Shown piece by piece: positions 48,334 to 61,930 of a stretch of 64,000 bases of DNA. The notes beneath the pieces were generated by a model. That model saw only the letters and a list, made by a program, of their open reading frames with translations. It was not told the origin of the DNA and ran no database searches. The stretch comes from Medicago truncatula (Eukaryota; Streptophyta; Magnoliopsida; Fabales; Fabaceae). The position numbers and the translations under genes are program-made. The stretch covers positions 6,781,501 through 6,845,500 of the forward strand of contig NC_053042.1 in assembly GCF_003473485.1 (NCBI RefSeq). The letters are read 5' to 3'. The stretch's first letter is position 1; each line of letters opens with the position of its first letter.

Positions 48334-50197
48334 TTTGGTTTTGTTTTTATCATTTATTCTTGATAAAAAAAAAGAGGTTAATATTTGTTTGGCTGAGTCT
48401 GAGATGTTTTCGGTGCGTTTGATCTGCTAAACTACTTGATAGAACAACACATGACAAACTTACTTTTATGGTATTGAATAATACTTAGTCTTATACGATT
48501 TTTTTATGGACAAAATATTATTTTGATATTTTAGTCAACTTGTATGTGGGAGAAAAAGTTGTGTTGTGATTTAGTGAGTGACAAGAATTTTAGTTTTTGT
48601 CTTGTCCCTTGTCTCTAATTTATCATGTCCCTAAAACAGTTTTATAAATCAAACACCGCACAAATAAAATTGTCATGTCTTGTCCTTCTATTTTTAGCAG
48701 ATTAAATGCAACTTGTGATAATTAACCACATTTTAATAATACAAATTGATAGGGTGCTTTGACCATAAAACTAGATAGCATGAAGCCAAAATCACCGAGT
48801 CTGCAGCCACCAAGAGGGAGCAGACCATTTCCCTGAGGGGGTGCAAACAGCTCAAACGAGCTGGGCCTCCCTTAAGGATGGGCCTCAAGAGTGGGGGTTC
48901 CTCATGATTGATTTTGGTGTTAGGTGGAGGTTCCTCGTGTATACGGTAGTCATTTTCACCTCTGGGTGTACCGCATATATACGGCACCTTGTATTTATCT
49001 TTTAAAAAATATAAATAGAACATCGCTCTTTAAAAAAAAAAAACACGTTTTGATTTTATCACTGGCCTCTTTTCATTCCCAGAGCCGAGCCTCCGAATTC
49101 TCAGGGACGGCCCTGCTCACTTTCTCTAAATTCATAAGGATCATATTAAGATACACATGGTCTTGATTTTTATCTTGTTATTGTAAATTGTGAATATGGG
49201 TATACGTATTACGTAATAATCAAGTCACAATAAATTATTCACAATAAATGTGTTTCTAAAGGTAAAGGAAAGTTCAATGTACATGTAAATTTTACTATGA
49301 GCAAGGTTGATTTGACCAAGGATCTTTGTTTCACCATTTTCATACAACCGAGCACTTTTGGCATGCAAATTTTACTATGATTCTTTGTATTATTTTGCTA
49401 CGTCTGAATGAGAAATTATGAGAGAATAAGTACATTTCTTTACAACACGCTATTTGTAGATCCAACATTTTTTCATGATGACCAAAAGCAACTGCAACAA
49501 ACTATGGAACCAGATTTCAAACCATGAAAGTATCTCTGCATGATTTGTTTTGGACTAAAAGTACATCTGAATGATGATTGTTGCTTTTAGTACTGAGTTG
49601 TTTTGTTTCTGAAAATAGTAAGTAAAAAAATTATGTTCTATTAACTTAATTTAGCATGGATCATAATTTTATTAACCAAGATTTTAGTTCTATGAGTTGT
49701 TTCTTTTGAAGGTATTTGTTTGGAGGAAAAAAATATTAATTTAATTATAAAAACGGTTATAATTTTCCAACCAACTAGATGCATTGACTTACCTAAACTA
49801 AAATTATCATCAAACCCTTCAGATTGCATATCTAATCTAATCTAATCTAATCTCAATTATGCTGTATAACTGTCATTTGATTCATGTTCCTGTTTGGCAA
49901 GGAAAACTAAGATCCAAGTAAGATTAATTAGCTAAGAAAAGACCCAATTTTTTTGCAAAGACGTTGAATTTCAACTTCCATACACACAAGAAGACATATA
50001 CAAAGTTAAAAGTATATAGATTACAAAAACTAGTCTAATCATCGAATATGACAGGCCGAAAACAGAAAGAACAGTGAGATAAAACTGATCCTGAGAGATA
50101 AATTAAAGAACCTTCCGCTCTACCACAACAATTGGAGAATACAAAATACAAATCATTTTCGTGTTGGAACCATATTGATTTCGATTTTGATATCCTA
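48334..50197. other. Spacer, no recognised gene
   Basis: About 48410-48662 has weakly inverted ends (CGGTGCGTTTGATC and GCGGTGTTTGAT on the other strand), perhaps a hAT-like MITE, but no duplication was found. About 48750-48990 is GC-richer and unassigned. Four tandem ATCTA pentamers lie near 49830-49855. The last ~170 bp are 3'UTR of the glycosyltransferase gene. Confidence 0.4.
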
Positions 50198-52577
50198 CTA
50201 ATCAGAACCATCTGGGAAACTGTCGAGCGCATCTTGTTTCTCATTGACATAGAACTCGACTACAGCCTTCATCCTTGCAAGTTTATCAGGATGGTAGTTA
50301 ACATGTACAATCACAGGCTTCAACTTCTTGAGCTTAGCATCTTTTCTCACAGTCTTAAACAGAACCTTACTGTTCATAAAAAGGTACATATCCATTGTTC
50401 TCTTTGCAGCATGAAGTCCATCATAACCAGGATGTGAAGGGTAAAAAAGTTCTTCATTAAAAACTGCTTGATCCCATGCTTTCTCTTTAGAAAGCCGGTC
50501 CGCAACGCGATCCAAAAGCTCAATTGAAGGAAGTGTTGGTCTTATGTAAAAAAAGCCAGAGTTAAAAACCCATATTCTCATGGTATGAGCATATCTAGCC
50601 CAACCCATTTTAGGTTCATCAAAGACATCGTTAAACCCGTAAGCTGTATGGTTATTATGCCCATCCGACATTGACTCCACATCTGAATCCCTATAAATAT
50701 AATCAAAGGGGTTCTGCAAATACACAATATCAACATCTGAGAGGAGAACGCTGTAACCCAATTGAAGAAACTCTCTCAAAATGCGAAATTTCAGTCCGGA
50801 AACAGCATGGTTTCCACCTGACTTGGCAATCGAATCAACACCTTGATCCGGGTCTCTTCTATAGACAGGAACATCATTTGACTTACAAAACTCTTCAATT
50901 CTGTCATCTAATGCAACAACCAAATAATTAGATATGCCAACCTTCTTGATATTGGTGAACCATACCTGTAACATCTCCAACACATTAGTGTTAGCCAGAA
51001 CAACAACGACCTCTTTATAAATAGCAATTTCCGCCAAGAGTTTTGCCAATCTAGGGTTCACTGACTCATCGGGAATAACAGAAGGATTTGTTCTGAGAGC
51101 CTTGACAGTACCAAAAGGACCAGCCTTGTGCTTCTCACCAAGCACAACAAACTGTTCCGTAGCATGACCCTTTCCTTGCTCCGCCAAACGCAGCTTCTCC
51201 ATTAGACCTTTCACCTGCTTCTTCAGCTCAAAATTCTTCTCTTTAGCTGATTGAATATTCAATTTCAACACATTAACTTGTTCTGGCGATTCGCACTCTG
51301 TCGAAACAATCTAACGACACAACATAACAAAATTAAAAAGAATACTGAACAAACTCTTTAAGAATTTAGCTCTTCTAAATGAGCAATTCATTCTAGCATG
51401 TAAAATAAGTAATCTCAATAAAAACAACAAATCATCAATTTAGTCTCTAAAGTATCATTTTCTCTCCAATTTAACGCCTAAAGTACATAAGTATATAAGT
51501 TGTGCAAAGTTGTGCCGTAAGGGCGCAAGTTAAGGATATCAAAAGTGGAAATTTTGCATTGAAATGAACAATATTTTGATTTTAAAAAAGTTGAATGCAC
51601 GACTTTTAAGACAAATATCTTATATTGAGTTCCTTAATCCATGTTATTAAGATGTGGCAAGGGCACATGTTAGCATTTGCCAAAGTATATAAGTAGTCCC
51701 TAAAGTATATAAAATCCATTAATCTAATCCACGTTATTAAGATGTCAGGGACTAACGTGATAAACTTTCACAAACATTAAGGACTACTTCTAATATTATA
51801 TGATTCGCTATACAAGTTAGCACAAGCATTCTGATTAGTTCAGAACTAGTGGTTTTTATTCCGATGCATGTATGATTCGCGATACATGTTGATGTAACAT
51901 AAATCATTGATGATATTTTTTCATGGACAATTGAGATTACTTACTTTACCCATAAATTGAATGGCTAACTTCAGAGTAAAAAGATTAAATTTTTGAATAA
52001 AAATAGAGAAAACCTAATGATGTTATAGCAGTTACCAAGTTTTTTAAATATTAGACCATATTCTGAAAAACAACTTATTTGTAGCTTATAGCACAAGCTG
52101 CTTTCATATAAGCTAAAGCTGTTTTCACAAGCTATCTTGAAGAACATAAGTAAATAAGCTGAAAACAGCTTATGAACAACATCACTGAGATGTTTACAAA
52201 AGTGTCTCAAACTCTCTCACAAAACATATGTTAGTAGATAAGCTGAAGTAAGTCAATCCAAATATACCTGTAAATAAACCGTCTCACAAAACTTACGTCA
52301 TTAAATAGATAAACTGAAATAAGTTGTTTCAAACAAAGTCTTAAAGTAGAAAGAAGCTAAAAATAGATTATATTACTAAATTGAAGCAGATATAGAAAGC
52401 AACCTTGTGGCTGAGAATGGTCTGAGTTGAGGTGGTGGAAATGAAGAAACCATGAGGAGAGAAGAAAGCGAAGATGCAACCAAGAAGAACACCGATGAAA
52501 ACGGCAACGGCGATCCGAGAAGCGGTGATTGAATGATTCTTATCTCTGGTCAGCAATGCATCTCTGCGACCCGCCAT
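50198..52577 (-). CDS. RRA-type GT77 arabinosyltransferase (reduced residual arabinose)
   Basis: Two minus-strand exons (52577-52404 and 51310-50198) join in phase to give 428 residues, the usual RRA length. The protein is type II membrane: a short basic N-terminus ([14 protein letters not shown]), a hydrophobic anchor at about 20-39 ([20 protein letters not shown]), a coiled stem (about 70-105), then the GT77 domain. Conserved [32 protein letters not shown], the DxD motif [13 protein letters not shown] (D250, D252), [19 protein letters not shown] and [18 protein letters not shown] are all present. The ending [19 protein letters not shown] is diagnostic of RRA1-3. These Golgi enzymes add arabinofuranose to hydroxyproline-linked chains of extensins, needed for root-hair walls. 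The 1.1-kb intron contains repeat debris including AAGCTGAAAACAGCTTA. No lesion was seen. Confidence 0.94.
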
Positions 52578-54522
52578 TGATGTTTATCAAATTTCGATCG
52601 GAAACCTTAAAGTCAACTGAAAACAACAACCACTGGACTTGTTGTTTCTGAGAGTCGTGTTCAACTCGGAGGGAGGAACAACTAACAATCAACACATTAT
52701 TGGTTTTTTTTTTACTCTAACATCATCGTTGATTGTTTTTACCACATTTATGTCTGTCTCTTTTGTTTTTTGTTTTGGTAATATTCTTTGTCTAAAATCT
52801 AGATGCACAAGTATTTTAATATTTTCTTAAATTATTATGGTGTAGATGCATTATACTCTAACTTTATGTTTATGTTTTTTGTAAGGAATTTATGTTTATA
52901 TCTGGTGCAAATGCAAAGAAAGTGCATTATTTTTTTTATTTTTTTGTATATATCAAAACATATTTTACTATAATAAAATGATTCAAAACCACAAAATGAA
53001 TCAAAACAAAAATTAATGAGAGAAATTTAGTGAGAAAAAACTTAAAATTCCTCTCTAATTCCGTTGCTAAGTTTTGCAACCAAAGAATTTGTGAGGGATT
53101 TTATTTTTTCCATCACTATTTCCCTCTCTAATTTTGCTTTTATAGTAGTGATTGAAAAATAAAAGGTTTAAATACACATTTGTCTCTGTCATTAAAACGT
53201 GATTTTCCCTAAAAAAAAATATATATAGACTTCAACATTATAATTTCAAGATTATTTGTTTTTAAACCCATTTGGGTTGGCCTAGTGGTTGGTTTGGGAT
53301 CTTGGAGTTTGCTCCTTCAAAGTCCATAAACGGGGCCCCCGCAAGTAGGCGGTGGAATTGATCCACTCAGATTAGTCGATTATTGTATCGAATACCGAAT
53401 TTTTAAAAAAAAAAAAATTATTTATTTTTAAATGTTCGTAGCGTTTAACAGTACAAAATAGAATATATGGTAAGGAGTGGTCCAAAATTCTTTAAAAAAC
53501 AGGGGTCGAAAATACCTTTAATTTTACAATTTGATGACACGAAAGTTTAAAAGAGAAAAATCTTAAATTATAATGTTGGAATAGAAGAAAAAAAGTAGAG
53601 AAGTGTAAATTGAAACTCCCTCAAATGGCAGGGTAAAAGCACATTTAACCCAAAAATAAAAGGAGCAAATGAGGACAAATAAACTTCATATATTTTTTTC
53701 TTTCCAGCCATTGTTATGCTCTCTTGGCTCATTGTTGTAACTTGGCACATCTATCTATTCGTAAACTTCATTTATGTGAAAAGTACCAGCCAAAGGAGCA
53801 AATGAGGACAAATAAACTTAATTTCTTTCCCCATTTTACATGCAACTCTCTGCTCCTCTCTTATCCTACGAGGCTCTGATACATACTGTCTGGGAGCTTT
53901 CCCTTGGGATTTCAAATTTTTAAAGCACATATTTGCAACTAAGTCGTGACATTAAGCAACAATTAAAGTATTTACAAATTATAATGCAGAAGATCCTCAT
54001 TATTCACCAAGTGTAAAATTTAATTGCATTTTTTATGTGTTTATAATTATGGAATAGATACTGGAATGAAAATAAAATCTCGATACTACCACTTCGCAAG
54101 TTTTATGATGTAAGTGAGTCTCACATCCCACTTGAGAAGATGGTACAATATCTCTCCCGATCATAACTTCAGATAAGATGTTCCTATACTTGTTACTATA
54201 AATGCAGCAAAAGTCGATTATAGGAGACAAAAATTGATATTTGATTTTATTACAACACTGGTGTCAAGAACAATCTCAACACAAAAGTCAATAGACTCGG
54301 TACATCATTGTCAACCTTAATATTATTACATTCAAGTCTAACTAGGCATACATTCACATTTTAGCAACTAAATGGTCGGAAAAAAACAAACCAAAGGATA
54401 AAATGGCCGAGCAAGATTTTTAAGTTCAAAGGACATCTCAACAGAATGTGACTTCAAAATAACAAGTCATCACTTGGACAAAATGTGTGTGTATATGTAC
54501 AAGGGGGTACGGCAAAACGATT
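52578..54522. other. Spacer between the RRA and PP2C genes
   Basis: The two minus-strand genes flank it, so it holds the RRA promoter and PP2C 3' flank. It contains the SINE at 53267-53416. Two short copies of GGAGCAAATGAGGACAAATA occur near 53660 and 53795. Nothing else was recognised. Confidence 0.5.
53267..53416 (+). mobile_element. SINE (tRNA-derived)
   Basis: The element starts CCCATTTGGGTTGG, carries a perfect pol III A-box match TGGCCTAGTGG (53278-53288), and a B-box-like CTTCAAAGTC about 25 bp further on. It ends in an A-run. It is flanked by a 16-bp target duplication with one mismatch, ATTATTTGTTTTTAAA (53251-53266) and ATTATTTATTTTTAAA (53417-53432). The long duplication and A-tail show LINE-driven retroposition. 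It is not a functional tRNA. Confidence 0.85.
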
Positions 54523-57500
54523 CTACGTATCCCCAGAACCAGTAATATATGAAACTACAACCGTGGTGTCATCAAGCTTGCCACCATAGTAGCGAAATCC
54601 AGCATCTTGTGCAGCAGTTGAAAAAGGAGTCTGCCTGTCTTTATCCAGTGCCCGTTGACGTGCCAATGCAGCTATCTTCTGAGCTGTGACCTGAGGGCTG
54701 AAGCCAGCTCTTACACCATGAACCACCACCGCCGTAATCTCATTATTGTATAGGTTATCAAACAGCCCATCTGTTCCAGCAACTATGACATCGCCAGGAG
54801 CAACAGCAACTGTAAAAACCTGATATAAACAACAGGAACCCATATAAGCACCCTACAAGTATCACAGAACTAAATGCATGGAGCCAACTCTAGTCACCGC
54901 CAAAAAAAAAAACACTATCATAAAACCTGACTAATTGCAATGCTTAAAAACCATATGAACATAATATTTGCAAAAAGTTACCCCATGGCATAAACAAGAC
55001 AATATATTAGGCAGAATCTAGTAGCAATGCACCTTTGATAGCAAACACTGTCATGTGTGCAAGTAAGTACTTTGTAGCAAACAAGCAAACTTGTCAGAAC
55101 ACTACAGAGCTAAGGCCTCAAATATATACAGCCAAACACGTAGGGTTGGTGAACAATTAGATCAAAATCTTTATGGATCATATACTACGTATATAATAGG
55201 CTTGACTCAACAACAATTAATTAAACGAAAAATATCAGGAGCTCATTGACACTAGGACGGATGAATGGTAACCATTCCTACTTACTGTCACTCTAACGAC
55301 CACCATTTAATCAAGCTGAATTCCGTCAAACTCAACCTATTTTATTTTGGCGGCAGCATAACTATTCATTGAATGTCTAAACTTAGTTTTACATTTTTTA
55401 CGCCACGACCCCCACTCTATTGACTTATACACTATAGCAGCGTTTACTCTAGTCCTTGCTCACCTATTATATCAAGTCCCTAGGTTTACAATCTATATCA
55501 ATAAGGGTTAGCATTCAATTAGACTGTTTCACATTAGTTTATATGTTCGGCCTACAGGTTTCACCTGTAATCGGAGCTAAAATACGTAAGATGAAACATG
55601 CAAAGGATGAAACAATTTAATATGTAAATATATAAACTGAATAAAGATGGCACATTTAAGGGACTAAATTGCAAATCTCAAAAAACAATTGACTAAATAA
55701 AACCAATCCTATAAACAAGGATTATAAACTTAATTGAACAAATATCTATTTCATGAACTCTTCAGAGGCTAGTTCCAAATCTTACAGTAGATTCACAGTG
55801 AACAAGAAATTACGGGATTTTATCAATTGGAAAGTGATATATAGGAAAACCATCATATCCTTTTGTATGCATTTAAAGTTGCACAAAGGGGATGTACATA
55901 TGAAAGAATAACATTCCAGAAAGGATAATAATCAATACCTGACCAGAACTAGGTAAATCACTATGGCTACTACATTCCAACTGATAGGTGAAATTGAAAT
56001 CATGTTGCTGCACTGGAGACTGGAATATGGTGCAACCATCACGGATAACCATAAACCCACTGTCTCCCAAATTAATAGCATGAAGCCCCTATGAAAAGAG
56101 CGCAAAAAATGAATATATGTTGACAAAAAAATGCTTCAAATAAGATATACTGTACCAAGGAATATGAAATAACATATCGAAGCTCAACATATTCTTGATA
56201 AGTCACTATATACCAAAAAACATCACAATATCACTCACAGCAAAAATAAAGGCAGGTCAAGTTCCAGGACTAAGTTCTTTTGGAGTTCAAAAGTACTCAA
56301 CAGTCAACATTAACTGACTTTATGCTTTGACAAGTCCAAGGCCAACAGACTTATATTTAAGAAAATTTAAGAACATCGGTCCCTTTTCATGCTAGTTAGA
56401 AATCAAAAGGGTGACAGATCTACAAAGTTCTAATTCACTGCCTTGACAAATAATGATGTCCTTGACTTCCTAAGAAATTATCACTAGACAGTGAAAATTA
56501 TTTTGAATACCCACATATCACCCCAACTAGTTCTAGTTATATCATTCAGTCGCAAATAAATTTACCACAAATAGGGAGACAACTGTAAGGGCTGAAAGCA
56601 ATCACCAAATGACCATCAGATAATTTAAAATAGATAATGGAAATATCAAGTAAATAGATGTAATAGCAATGGCATATAAACTCTATAGTTAATTCTACTC
56701 TATCAGCATTCTATAATGTTTTAGCTTAAAAGCATTGTATTCTACAAGTCAGTGTGACAGAATCGAAGTTCTTGCAATACTCCAAAGAGGATAGCATAAA
56801 GATGAAGGTAACCTGATCAGTAAGAGCAATGATGCATGCTGTAGATGAACCCTTAGCTTTTGTACTTGAGTATGCTTTTTCCAGCACCCTAGCTGGGTCA
56901 ACTGAACCTTTGGGCTCCTCCCGAATAGCATCTACTGAATTGGACATGAGCTCACGGGAGTAATATCCAGAATTAACACCAACATCTGCCCAGCCACCAA
57001 CACCATCTGCCACTCCCACTGCTTGTTCCTCAGAACATATAAAATGAGCATCTTCTCCACCAGTTTCTTCTTTATCAGGATGAGGCAAGTAGCATGATCC
57101 AGATACCAGCTTCAGGGTTTTCCCGGAAGGAGTTTTCCTGCAATCACCATATCCAGTCACATCATAACAACTAATATTGTAAATCCAGAATATATTTCAT
57201 CACTGTGTATAGTCTAATGTTGTTTTTTGATTATAAAATCCAGATTTCAATGGGAAATAGTAGTTTATATAAAAAATAAAAAATAGAGAGAGAGAGAGAG
57301 AGAGAGATTCGGGTAAAAAAATTGGCTCACTATTGATGCATGTACACAGATACTATGGGTTAACTCATAGATCCGACACTTTTAAGTCATTGATATGAAA
57401 ATCACTAGTTTAAAATGTCAAGGTTAAATTATGGAAGCCATCAAGTTTTCTCATATTGAGGGAAACATAGAACACTTCAATAACACAAGGTCTTTGAATC

Positions 57501-58961
57501 TTTAGCAAATAGACTACTCGACTTTCAATCCCAACAACTAAGCTTTCAACTTCATATTTTTTACTATTTTTTTAACTAATGAACCTCCAACCTATTGATT
57601 AAGAAAGAACCGCCAATCTGCTTTTTTGTTCTTTAAAAAAACATTAATAAGAAAAAGTTGTTCCATTTTGAGGAGTGGTTTTACAATGATAGGGCAAACT
57701 CCATTTACAATGATATAACACATAAGAACTATTAGAGTCTATAGTCCCCTATGCCCAAAAGCCCCAACTTTCTCTCAAATGATGAGATAGTCTTCCTCTC
57801 AGCCCCCTATGATCTATAATACTAACTAATCCTGAACATAGGAAGGGTTAATCATCATATTCATAATCCCAAAATAGCACCAGTCAAATGCAAATGTTCA
57901 GTAAATGTCAGCTTTTCAGTGTTCTAAAACTAGTAAAGCTAAATGAGCTCTGTGACCCTTTCTATGCAAAGATGGGATTCGATTCAACCATATCTCTTTT
58001 ACACAAAATACCTTAAGTCAAAATCCCCATGTTCTGTTTAAAGTACCCTTTGATCACATATAGATATTTTGTTATGCAAATTACTCAAACAGTCAAACTA
58101 CATATAACAGGTCACTAAGACACAGCGCAAAACAAGCAGCACTACAATTTTTATATTGATTTAACTGCAGAAAATATATATAGTTTCAAACCTATGATCT
58201 GAGTATAATGGCAAACACGAGAGGGAAACAACTTACAGTTCAGATGAATCGGCAGAATTCTTTTGCTTCTCCTCACGGGCAGCGGTGTCAACGGGGACGT
58301 CATGAGCAGGGCCAGCAGAGTTAGACGATGTTGAAAAACTATGTAAATCTCCATACCCTGACTGTGTGTAATGCCAAGAACTGAGCCAACTCTTTGCAGC
58401 ATTACAAACAAAATATCCAAAAATTGCACCATTATCTGGCTGCTGACGGTTACTCAAACACATGCGCACTTTTCCACCATTCCTCAAACCACTGTTCAAA
58501 TACACACTATTGCTCCTCTTTGTTGACAACAAACTCCAACCACGCTTCAGAGTCGTGTTATCTAAAGAGCCTTCACAAACAACCATCCCAGGTAAGCGGG
58601 CAGCCATTGTTTTAATCTGAAACTTGTCAGCCCCAGAAAGGGCACGATCAATGTGATAACTACAAACCTGAATCGATGGCCCTGATACAGACGGAACCGA
58701 AAACGTTCTAGACAATGTATCAACAACCGTCAACGTTCTTCTTTTACCTACAAACTCCGGACTGGAATCTAAGGCAACCCCGGGACGTGCAAAAAGGGTT
58801 GCCTCGACAAAAAATGAACTTGATTTATTCACAGAATGAAAAAACTTAGAACCACTACCAAACCATAACTTCCCTTGTCCAATCAGAATTTCAGCAGAAT
58901 CCTGAATTCCAATTTTTTTCCCCAAAATAGATCCGAGCCTCGAAAAATAACTGGATGGCAT
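54523..58961 (-). CDS. PP2C phosphatase, PTC7/PP2C-55-like
   Basis: Four coding exons on the minus strand, 58961-58237, 57137-56813, 56088-55939 and 54819-54523, join in phase to give 498 residues. The first ~240 residues are a low-complexity extension starting MPSSYFSRLGSILGKK, as in Arabidopsis At4g16580 (PP2C 55). The phosphatase core follows, with metal-binding and signature motifs GGEDAHF (D271), ADGVGGWADVGVNSG (D286, G287), INLGDSGF (D359), AGTDGLFDNL (D417) and LDDTTVVV (D483). This is the short PTC7/SpoIIE-like PP2C type, a Mg/Mn-dependent Ser/Thr phosphatase; targeting to an organelle is plausible but not proven here. The start chosen matches the family; an in-frame upstream start codon at 59021 lacks support. 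A 5'UTR intron (about 59121-59216, donor ATTGTAAGA) is likely. A GA12 tract lies in intron 1 (about 57284-57307). Confidence 0.93.
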
Positions 58962-59216
58962 TTTACAGACACAGTAATAATTCAGATTCATCAAACACAA
59001 CAAGACGATTACCAGAACCAATACAAGCTAAATACAATAATCTCATAACTTCACACACATCAACGCTTAATTCACCAAAAATTACAAAATTCACACAAAC
59101 CCCTTCAAATCCTGCAATTAATTATTATTATAGACCTGAATTAATCCACAAAACAATTAAAATAAAATTGAATTAAAGAAAAATGAATTCTTGAGAAAAG
59201 GGGGGAGAATCTTACA

Positions 59217-59689
59217 ATTGGGGGAAAATGGATGAATAGAAAACCTAACCCTAAAAGTAATTGAAGAAAATTAGAGTGAGAGAGAAATTAGGGTTTGAGT
59301 TGTAGGCGGGAATAGAGAAGGAGCTTGCGCCTATAACAACAACCACAGCTTGATGACCGGTCAGAAGTTTATTTATTTAGTTTATAAAATTTAATTAATC
59401 TGTTTTTTTTAACGGAATCTCGTAATTTCTATGAGTGTTAATGTAATATCGTTATGGATGTTGTTATAACTTACAACAACTTGATTAGATTAGATTATTA
59501 ACGGCAAATAACAGAAAAAATATTCGACTAAAACATAGTTAGTTTTTCAGATTATTTTATAATTTCAGCGGTAATTTTCTATAATTTTGGCCCATAAAAA
59601 TGTTCAACTAAAACATAATCAATGATTAAAATCTCAAAAAAAAAAAAAAATCAATATTAAAAACTTGTTTATGATCGAATAACATTGAT
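59217..59689. other. PP2C 5' leader and upstream region
   Basis: About 59217-59335 is probably the untranslated first exon of the minus-strand PP2C gene. The rest is AT-rich with no recognised feature. Confidence 0.5.
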
Positions 59690-60099
59690 GGTTTAAATAT
59701 GCCTTTAGTCCTTGCACTTTCATCAGATTTTGGCATTGGTCCCTACACTTTTTTTTGTTTGGAATTGATCCCTGCACTTTGTAAAAATATTGGTATTGGT
59801 CCCTCTATTAATTTTCTGTTAAAAAAAAACACAAAACTATTAGTATTGGTTCCTGCACTTTGTAAAAATATTGGTATTGGTCCCTGCACTTTCTAAAAAT
59901 ATTGGTGCCACGTGGCGTGAAATGATTGGGCCACATGGCACTCCGTTGGTTTTGTGTTTTTTTTTTTAACAGAAAGTTAACAGAGGAACCAATACCAATA
60001 TTTTTGCAAAGTGCAAGGACCAATGCCAAACAAAAAAAAGTGCAGGGACCAATGCCAAAATCTGATGAAAGTGCAAGGACCAATGACACATTTAAACCT
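59690..60099. mobile_element. MULE-type inverted-repeat MITE, 410 bp
   Basis: The two halves are inverted copies over more than 100 bp, including AGTCCTTGCACTTTCATCAG and its complement. Flanks share ACATTGAT (59682-59689, 60100-60107), an 8-bp duplication. Inside, GGTATTGGTCCCTSYA-type units repeat. It is non-coding. Confidence 0.75.
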
Positions 60100-60155
60100 A
60101 CATTGATTATTATTTGATGGGTTAGTTTTCTAAAAATTATAGAGAGAATAAATAG

Positions 60156-61556
60156 TTGAAAGTTACGGACATCCTTGCTCAGCCGAATAGTGTTATTCAT
60201 GGTCCTGTCATTGAGTGGACGAAGCCGGTATATGGTAGATACAAATGTAATGAGTAAATAGTCAATTACCCCCCTGAAATTGTATGTTTCGTCAATTACC
60301 CCCTAAAATTAACAAAATGTCAATTACCCCCTGAAATTGCACAACGTTAATCAATTCACCCCCTCCGTCAAATTTTTCTTTTGGTAAACATGACGTTTTG
60401 CAAATACTCCTCTGAAGTTTTACACTTATGTGCAAAATGCCCCCCGAACTTGAAAATTTATATATTTTTTTTCTTATCCTTAACTCAAAGATATTAAAGA
60501 CAAGCAATTAACAGTTAACTTTAATATTTTACATGGCTCTTTCATTCTTAAAGGGGTCTGTTATTTTATTTTGTTTATGTTATGCCATTTGGTTGTTCAA
60601 TTCTCCATAAATTATGACTTATTTAGATAGAGACACGTCAATTCACAACAAAGTAAGTTAGAGACACTCATTCCTCATGAATAATTAATTCTAACAGTTT
60701 CTTAAGATAAGTTTGAATAAAATTGTTCTATCTTAAAAATTGAACTAAACATGCATTTTGCTAAAGTAATATGAAGTTATTAATTATGCGTTATTTTTAG
60801 AGGATATATTCTTATTTTAAGCTTAAATATTAAAGTTAACTGTTAATTGTTTGTCTTTAATATCTTTTGAATCAAGATAAGAAAAAAACATATAAATTTT
60901 TAAGTTTGGGGGGTATTTTGCACATAAGTGCAAAACTTCAGGGGGTATTTGCAAAACTTCATGTTCACTGACAGAAGAATTTGACGGAGGGGGTAAATTG
61001 ATTAACGTTGTACAATTTCAGGGGGTAATTGACGTTTTGTTAATTTCAAGGGGATAATTGACGAAACTTACAATTTCAGGGGGATAATTGACTATTTTCC
61101 AAATGTAATATTGATGCCTCCTTTTCTGTCTCTCTGAATATGGTAGGTATTGGCATATGCATTCGTGATGATCAGGATGATTTTGTCATGGCTAAGACAA
61201 ATTGTTTCTCTCCTCTTTGTGATGTTGATGTTGGCGAGGCTGTTGGACTTCACACGGCACTACAATGGGTGACTAATCTTCGTTATGACAATGTTGATTT
61301 TGTTTTGGATTGCAAGTCTCTTGTTGAACGTTTTAATTTAAACCTAGGTGATAGCAGTGAACTAGGTTGTATTATTCAGGCTTGTAGACAGTTGTTCGAT
61401 TGTTATTTTCAGAACTCTCATGTCGAGTTCAATAGGAGGCAAGCCAATGGGGTCGCTTATGAATTAACTAGGGTAGCTCCATCTCATACTAGCTTCCACG
61501 TTTATGATAATGTACCGTCATGTATCCGAGACTTGATAGCTAATGAAATGCAATGA
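60156..61556 (+). pseudogene. LINE-type RNase H fragment split by a MULE
   Basis: The piece at 60156-60251 reads ...PVIEWTKPVYGRYKCN and stops at the element border. The frame resumes at 61110 with IDASFSVS and runs without a stop to TGA at 61554-61556. The RNase H acidic set is visible: D in NIDASF, E in VGEAVGLHTAL, D in LDCKSLV, followed by NRRQANGVAYELTR. Upstream a TAG (60153) and the neighbouring MITE cut the fragment off, so RT is absent. Apart from the insertion, no frameshift or stop was seen within the preserved part. Confidence 0.8.
60252..61100. mobile_element. MULE-type element inserted in the RNase H frame
   Basis: The element is 849 bp with inverted ends GAGTAAATAGTCAATTACCC and GGAAAATAGTCAATTATCCC (other strand); the arms extend about 200 bp. 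A perfect 9-bp duplication AAATGTAAT (60243-60251, 61101-61109) is the duplicated KCN codon region of the host frame. The arms contain repeated GTCAATTACCCCCTGAAATT units. The 450-bp centre is AT-rich; no transposase is present. Confidence 0.88.
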
Positions 61557-61777
61557 ATTTTTTCTTTAAAAAAAAAAAAAACTGGAAGTTTAAGTTAATC
61601 ATTTATAATATAAATTGTTATTGTTATCTCATGTTGACTCCTGAATTAGAAATTCAATCTATAACTCATTCATATATAATGTTTATAAAAACCAATTATC
61701 ATACGCCAATACTCCATTGTAAAGCGGAAGATTTTTCAACTAGCGGTCCATACACATAAAATGTTAAAATAATTATA

Positions 61778-61930
61778 CTCCCTCAGATTCTGTTTACATT
61801 TACAGGAAACAATTTACTTTTTAGATACATTAAATAATTTATATATTTGATTCAGGTTCTTGATTAGATACATACATTATTCAATGTATCTAAAAAATCA
61901 ACTTTCTATTATAAATAGGACCGAAGGAAG
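61778..61930. mobile_element. Stowaway-like MITE
   Basis: Ends CTCCCTCAGATTCTGTTTAC and CTTCCTTCGGTCCTATTTAT (other strand), TA at both borders. The arms are less well matched than in the other copies. Confidence 0.7.

Noticed and set aside
59699..60200. Repetitive GIGP-type frames on both strands
   Set aside because: They are readings of the inverted-repeat MITE at 59690-60099.
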